NCBI GenBank assembly: GCA_907163345.1
Contig: CAJQUN010000032.1
Span: 4,564,424 to 4,628,423 of the forward strand
Reading direction: 5' to 3'
DNA from: Haberlea rhodopensis
Lineage: Eukaryota; Streptophyta; Magnoliopsida; Lamiales; Gesneriaceae
Length of the DNA: 64,000 bases
Position numbers and translations under genes: made by a program. Numbering within the stretch: position 1 is the first letter of the stretch; each line of letters begins with the position of its first letter. The notes under the pieces are model-generated. The model was not told the origin of the DNA, did no database searches, and was given only the letters and a program-made list of their open reading frames with translations. Below, one piece after another: positions 61,101 to 64,000 of the stretch.

Positions 61101-62115
61101 CAGCAACTCTTGCTCCATTTCCAACTCGGAGATCAACTTCGTCTTTCGCCAACAATCTACTCTTTTTGAGGTCCTGCACATTTACACAAATGTAAGATCC
61201 ACATCCAGTATCTAATACCCATGATGAAGAAGTAGATAAATTGACTTCTATAACAAAAATACCTGAAGCGGAAGTCACACTTCCTTTCTTTAGATCCTCC
61301 AGATATACTTTGCAGTTCCTTTTCCAATGGCCGGTCTCACCGCAATGGAAACAGTTCCCTTCCTTTGCTATCCCTCCCTTTGGCTTCAGTGCATAAGACT
61401 TTGGCTTAGATTTAGCAAAGACTTTATTTGCTTTCTTGTTGCCTTTAGCTTTGGCCCTTCCTTTGCCCTTATTCACAATAAGGACATTTGTGGCCTTAGT
61501 CTTCTTAGTATTTGCTTCATATGTTCTCAACATACCAAGCAACTGTGGTAGAGTCTTTTCCATGTCAGTCATATTGTAATTTACTACAAATTGACTGAAG
61601 CTCTCAGGCAACGATTGCAAGATCACATCGGTGGCCAACTCTTGGTCCAATGGAAAACCCAGCTTGTCCAGATTCTCAATGTACCCAATCATCTTGAGCA
61701 CATGAGTTCCAACTAGGCTTCCTTCTACCATCCTGCACTGAAATAACGCCTTAGAGACGTCATACCTCTCTTGTCTTGCTTGCTGTTGGTACAACTGCTT
61801 TAAGTGTTCGATCATATCGAACGCCTCCATTTCCTCATGTTGCTTCTGAAGCTCAGAGTTCATGGTGGCAAGCATGAGGCACCCAACATCAAGTGCGTCA
61901 CTCTGATGCTTCTTGTAAGCATCTTTTTCAGCTCTTGTAGCTGTTAGGGGAGGTTCCTCAGCGGGCAAGGGTTCCTCTAGGACATATTGTTTCTTTTCTT
62001 GTTTGAGGACTATCCTCAAGTTTCTATGCCAGTCTAGGAAATTCGTCCCATTTAATTTGTCCTTCTCAAGGACCGATCGCAGTGATAAAGTGCTAGTAAC
62101 GTTGTTAGTTGCCAT
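58153..62115 (-). CDS. CopB Gag-Pol polyprotein, single frame with one in-frame TGA
   Basis: About 1,320 codons in one frame from ATG at 62115. Gag with LNGTNFLDWHRNLRIVL (22-38); zinc knuckle Cys255/258, His263, Cys268; protease LDTGCGS (301-307); pre-integrase WHCRLGHINENRIS; integrase core with HSDVC (Asp about 498), RSDGGGEY (about 560) and the WNGVSERRN Glu; RT from about 820 with YVDD at 992-995; RNase H with DASFQTDKDD and STTEAEY. The only lesion is TGA at 58750-58752 between RT and RNase H, where CopA has AGA. All catalytic residues I can check are present. Gag and Pol share one frame, as is usual for copia. The end lies 15 bases from the LTR. Confidence 0.92.
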
Positions 62116-63851
62116 GGATATCTACAATATAAATATGCAAAATAAGTTTATGATTTAAATCATTTAACATGGTCTTATATTAAATGATACTCCCACTATT
62201 TTGTTTAAAAAAATATCAACCCTCAAAACCTTTAGTGGGCCAAGATCCATATTTCACTTAATCTTGAGTTAGCTTTGGCTAATCGCCCAAGACTCGGTTA
62301 TTTAGGTAGACAACACTTTGTCAATTATATCACATATAATTCTTGGATAGTTGGACGAACAACACTTTGTTCAATTCATCAAATGAATTATAATCCAACC
62401 CATGCCTCTAGGTTCCCAATCCTATTGAGATAACCTAGTTAAGTCGTACCCAATTAAAGTATAACGGATATCACTTTTATCCTTTCGCGCCTTACTAAGA
62501 TTGCCACGGTGCTTTGCTTTGGAAAACCCACACATGTACAATCGAAGTTATTGACGAGTACTTTTATTTTGGAAGGCATCTAAAACTTAATATTTTAGAG
62601 GGATTTATTGATCTCATGATTAATTTGATAATTTAAAATATGTCCACTACATATAGTTGTATACATATCTACATATATGTGTAATACTATTATCAAACTA
62701 AAACATAAGATAAATCATGCATCAACATACATAATTAAATGTGACATGGTTATAGCCCCTACTAATGATTTTCTCAAGCCAATGAGAAAATCCTATGAGT
62801 CAACCTAAGGTAACTTCACAAGCACCTTCCTTTGGCTCCAATTTGTGAATGGCCTCCTCATCCCGGCACGATGCTCCATCTTCATTGATCATCATCAATA
62901 AAATAAACTACACTATTTACAAGATATAGAATTCCTCGATTCACATTCGAGGGGAACATAGGGGAGGGATTACATTTAGAATGAAATAGAGAAGGCACGA
63001 CACGCAGGTCGTATTATACATTACAAACATCCACAAATCCTATCTAATAGGTCAAAGGGCTATAACCACGCACCATGCTCAAACAACACATAAAGCATGC
63101 ATTAACATTTAATTAATTAAATTCTAAACATTTTAAATTTAATTATAATTAAAACTGTAAAATAATTTTTGAAAAATTATCGTACGCTCGGGACATCACA
63201 TGCCACGAACTTAATGCGACTTAGCTACGAACCACCATGGTTCGAACCAACCATACACCACGGCTGGACCAATTATGGGCCTAGGGTTCGAAACCCTAGC
63301 CCACGACATGGTCCAAGCCGATGGCTTGGGTGCGGCGCCGCTAGGGTTCCAAACCCTAGCCGCCTTGCACCATGTTGGTTTTTCATCGAGCCAACTTGCT
63401 CGAAACACCAAAATCCATGAGCCACAAGCCACGGTCCAACCATGGACGGTCCATGACGGTGACGGCTTAACCATCTCGAGCCAAGGGTTCGAAAAACCCT
63501 AGCCCAAGCGGCGGCCGAGTGGCTTATGTGACTAGGGTTCAAAACCCTAGCCTTTTGGAAGCGGCGGCGCGGCCCCATGCATGAGCCAAGGGTCCGAACC
63601 CTAGCTCACTAGCGGCAGCCCGAGGGTCAAGTCATGAAGTGGTCGAACCACCTTGAGCCAACACCTCGATTTTACGCTTTCGTGTATCGTATACAATTAT
63701 TCGCCAATTATATCAAATACAATTTTACGATGAATTTCACAAACTCGATATTAACATATCATATATGTTTATACAGTTTTAATAGCATGCAATATAATTC
63801 TAATATGATTAAACTATTTAACCACATAAATCCGATATGAGCCTTGTACAC
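62116..63851 (-). other. CopB 5' leader, no gene
   Basis: About 1.7 kb between PBS and gag ATG. The gag-proximal part matches the CopA leader. The PBS-proximal part (63180-63660) is GC-rich and differs from CopA; it carries a series of telo-box palindromes. Short ORFs on both strands there are chance. Confidence 0.75.
63281..63604. repeat. Five telo-box palindromes in CopB leader
   Basis: CTAGGGTTCGAAACCCTAG at 63281-63299, and close variants at 63341-63359, about 63483-63502, 63532-63550 and 63588-63604. Each pairs AGGGTT with AACCCT in inverted order, so each could fold as a hairpin in leader RNA. AAACCCTA is the plant telo-box word. Confidence 0.8.
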
Positions 63852-63864
63852 GGCTCTGATACCA
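63852..63864 (-). other. CopB primer-binding site
   Basis: Intact TGGTATCAGAGCC on the minus strand, one base from the LTR. Confidence 0.92.
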
Positions 63865-63865
63865 C

Positions 63866-64000
63866 TGTAAGTAATCAATGAGCATACAACGCAGCGGAAT
63901 AAAATTTTATTGATTACTAACCAGCAGATCTATACATAGGATTCATATCGGATAAAGGTATTACAAGTGTCTTACCCTTGTAGCGTGTTTGAAGCAGAAT
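63866..64000 (-). repeat. CopB 5' LTR, first 135 bp
   Basis: Identical to 56649-56783 base for base by eye; continues past the window. Confidence 0.93.

Larger units (their letters stand above)
56649..64000 (-). mobile_element. CopB: young copia element, 5' LTR cut by window end
   Basis: 3' LTR 56649-58137, gag-pol 58153-62115, leader, PBS 63852-63864, 5' LTR from 63866. The visible 135 bases of the 5' LTR are identical to the 3' LTR, which points to recent insertion. Same family as CopA (related LTR, leader and proteins). Clade within copia not fixed; LTR length near 1.5 kb would suit Angela-like elements. Confidence 0.92.

Noticed and set aside
63281..63604. Interstitial telomere repeats
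   Set aside because: The AGGGTT/AACCCT words are inverted pairs spaced apart, not tandem TTTAGGG arrays.
973..63864. tRNA genes at the GCTCTGATACCA sites
   Set aside because: Only the 12-13 bases complementary to the tRNA 3' end are present beside LTR ends; these are primer sites.

Overview
This window is plant nuclear DNA made almost wholly of LTR retrotransposons nested inside one another. Evidence: Ty3/gypsy chromovirus polyproteins (Tekay/Del-like), several Ty1/copia polyproteins, a Tat-like gag, primer sites matching plant initiator-Met tRNA, and one small host-like piece with introns that matches plant NAD+ mitochondrial/plastid carriers. The species cannot be named from this; a repeat-rich flowering plant is the safe reading. 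No rRNA, tRNA, CRISPR array or bacterial-type gene is visible.

Layout, using local names. Gyp1 (1-3054, minus; gag and 5' LTR only) sits in the gag of Cop0, a copia element on the minus strand (gag start 3055-3298, long leader, PBS 5569-5581, 5' LTR from 5583). The Cop0 LTR is split by TntX, a TNT1-like copia element with ends at 5919 and 46168 and target duplication 'catcg' on both sides. TntX has been stretched from a few kb to 40 kb by insertions: plus-strand gypsy LTRs (GypH, 6950-10083) stand where its reverse transcriptase was; GypD (11832-28396, TSD 'atacc') lies in its gag and itself contains GypE (17586-25835, TSD 'cctgc'); CopA (28935-36407) and GypC (36539-46055, TSD 'tctat') lie in its 5' LTR. 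The Cop0 LTR resumes at 46174; then comes the carrier-gene fragment (46533-46976). From 47070 a Tat-like element on the plus strand begins; its gag is split by a coding-dead element with near-identical LTRs (LARD, 48113-55723, TSD 'gtttt'). A plus-strand GypC-family LTR starts at 56334 and is broken at 56649 by CopB, a young copia element that runs off the window end.

Nothing here is an operon or pathway. Nearly every gag-pol is broken by stops, frameshifts or insertions. CopB is the exception: it keeps one reading frame with a single in-frame TGA, and the visible parts of its two LTRs are identical. The LARD has no usable coding sequence and must have moved with proteins supplied by another element.

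The most striking unexplained structure is non-coding. All complete gypsy-type LTRs, in five or more diverged families, carry a cluster of the 10-base palindrome CGATCGATCG (I count 59 perfect copies by eye, all in LTRs). Each also has a family-specific minisatellite at the same relative position and, in most families, a conserved dyad of the form GTACGT-N-ACGTAC between the two. All coordinates and counts are by eye; no alignment or database search was possible.
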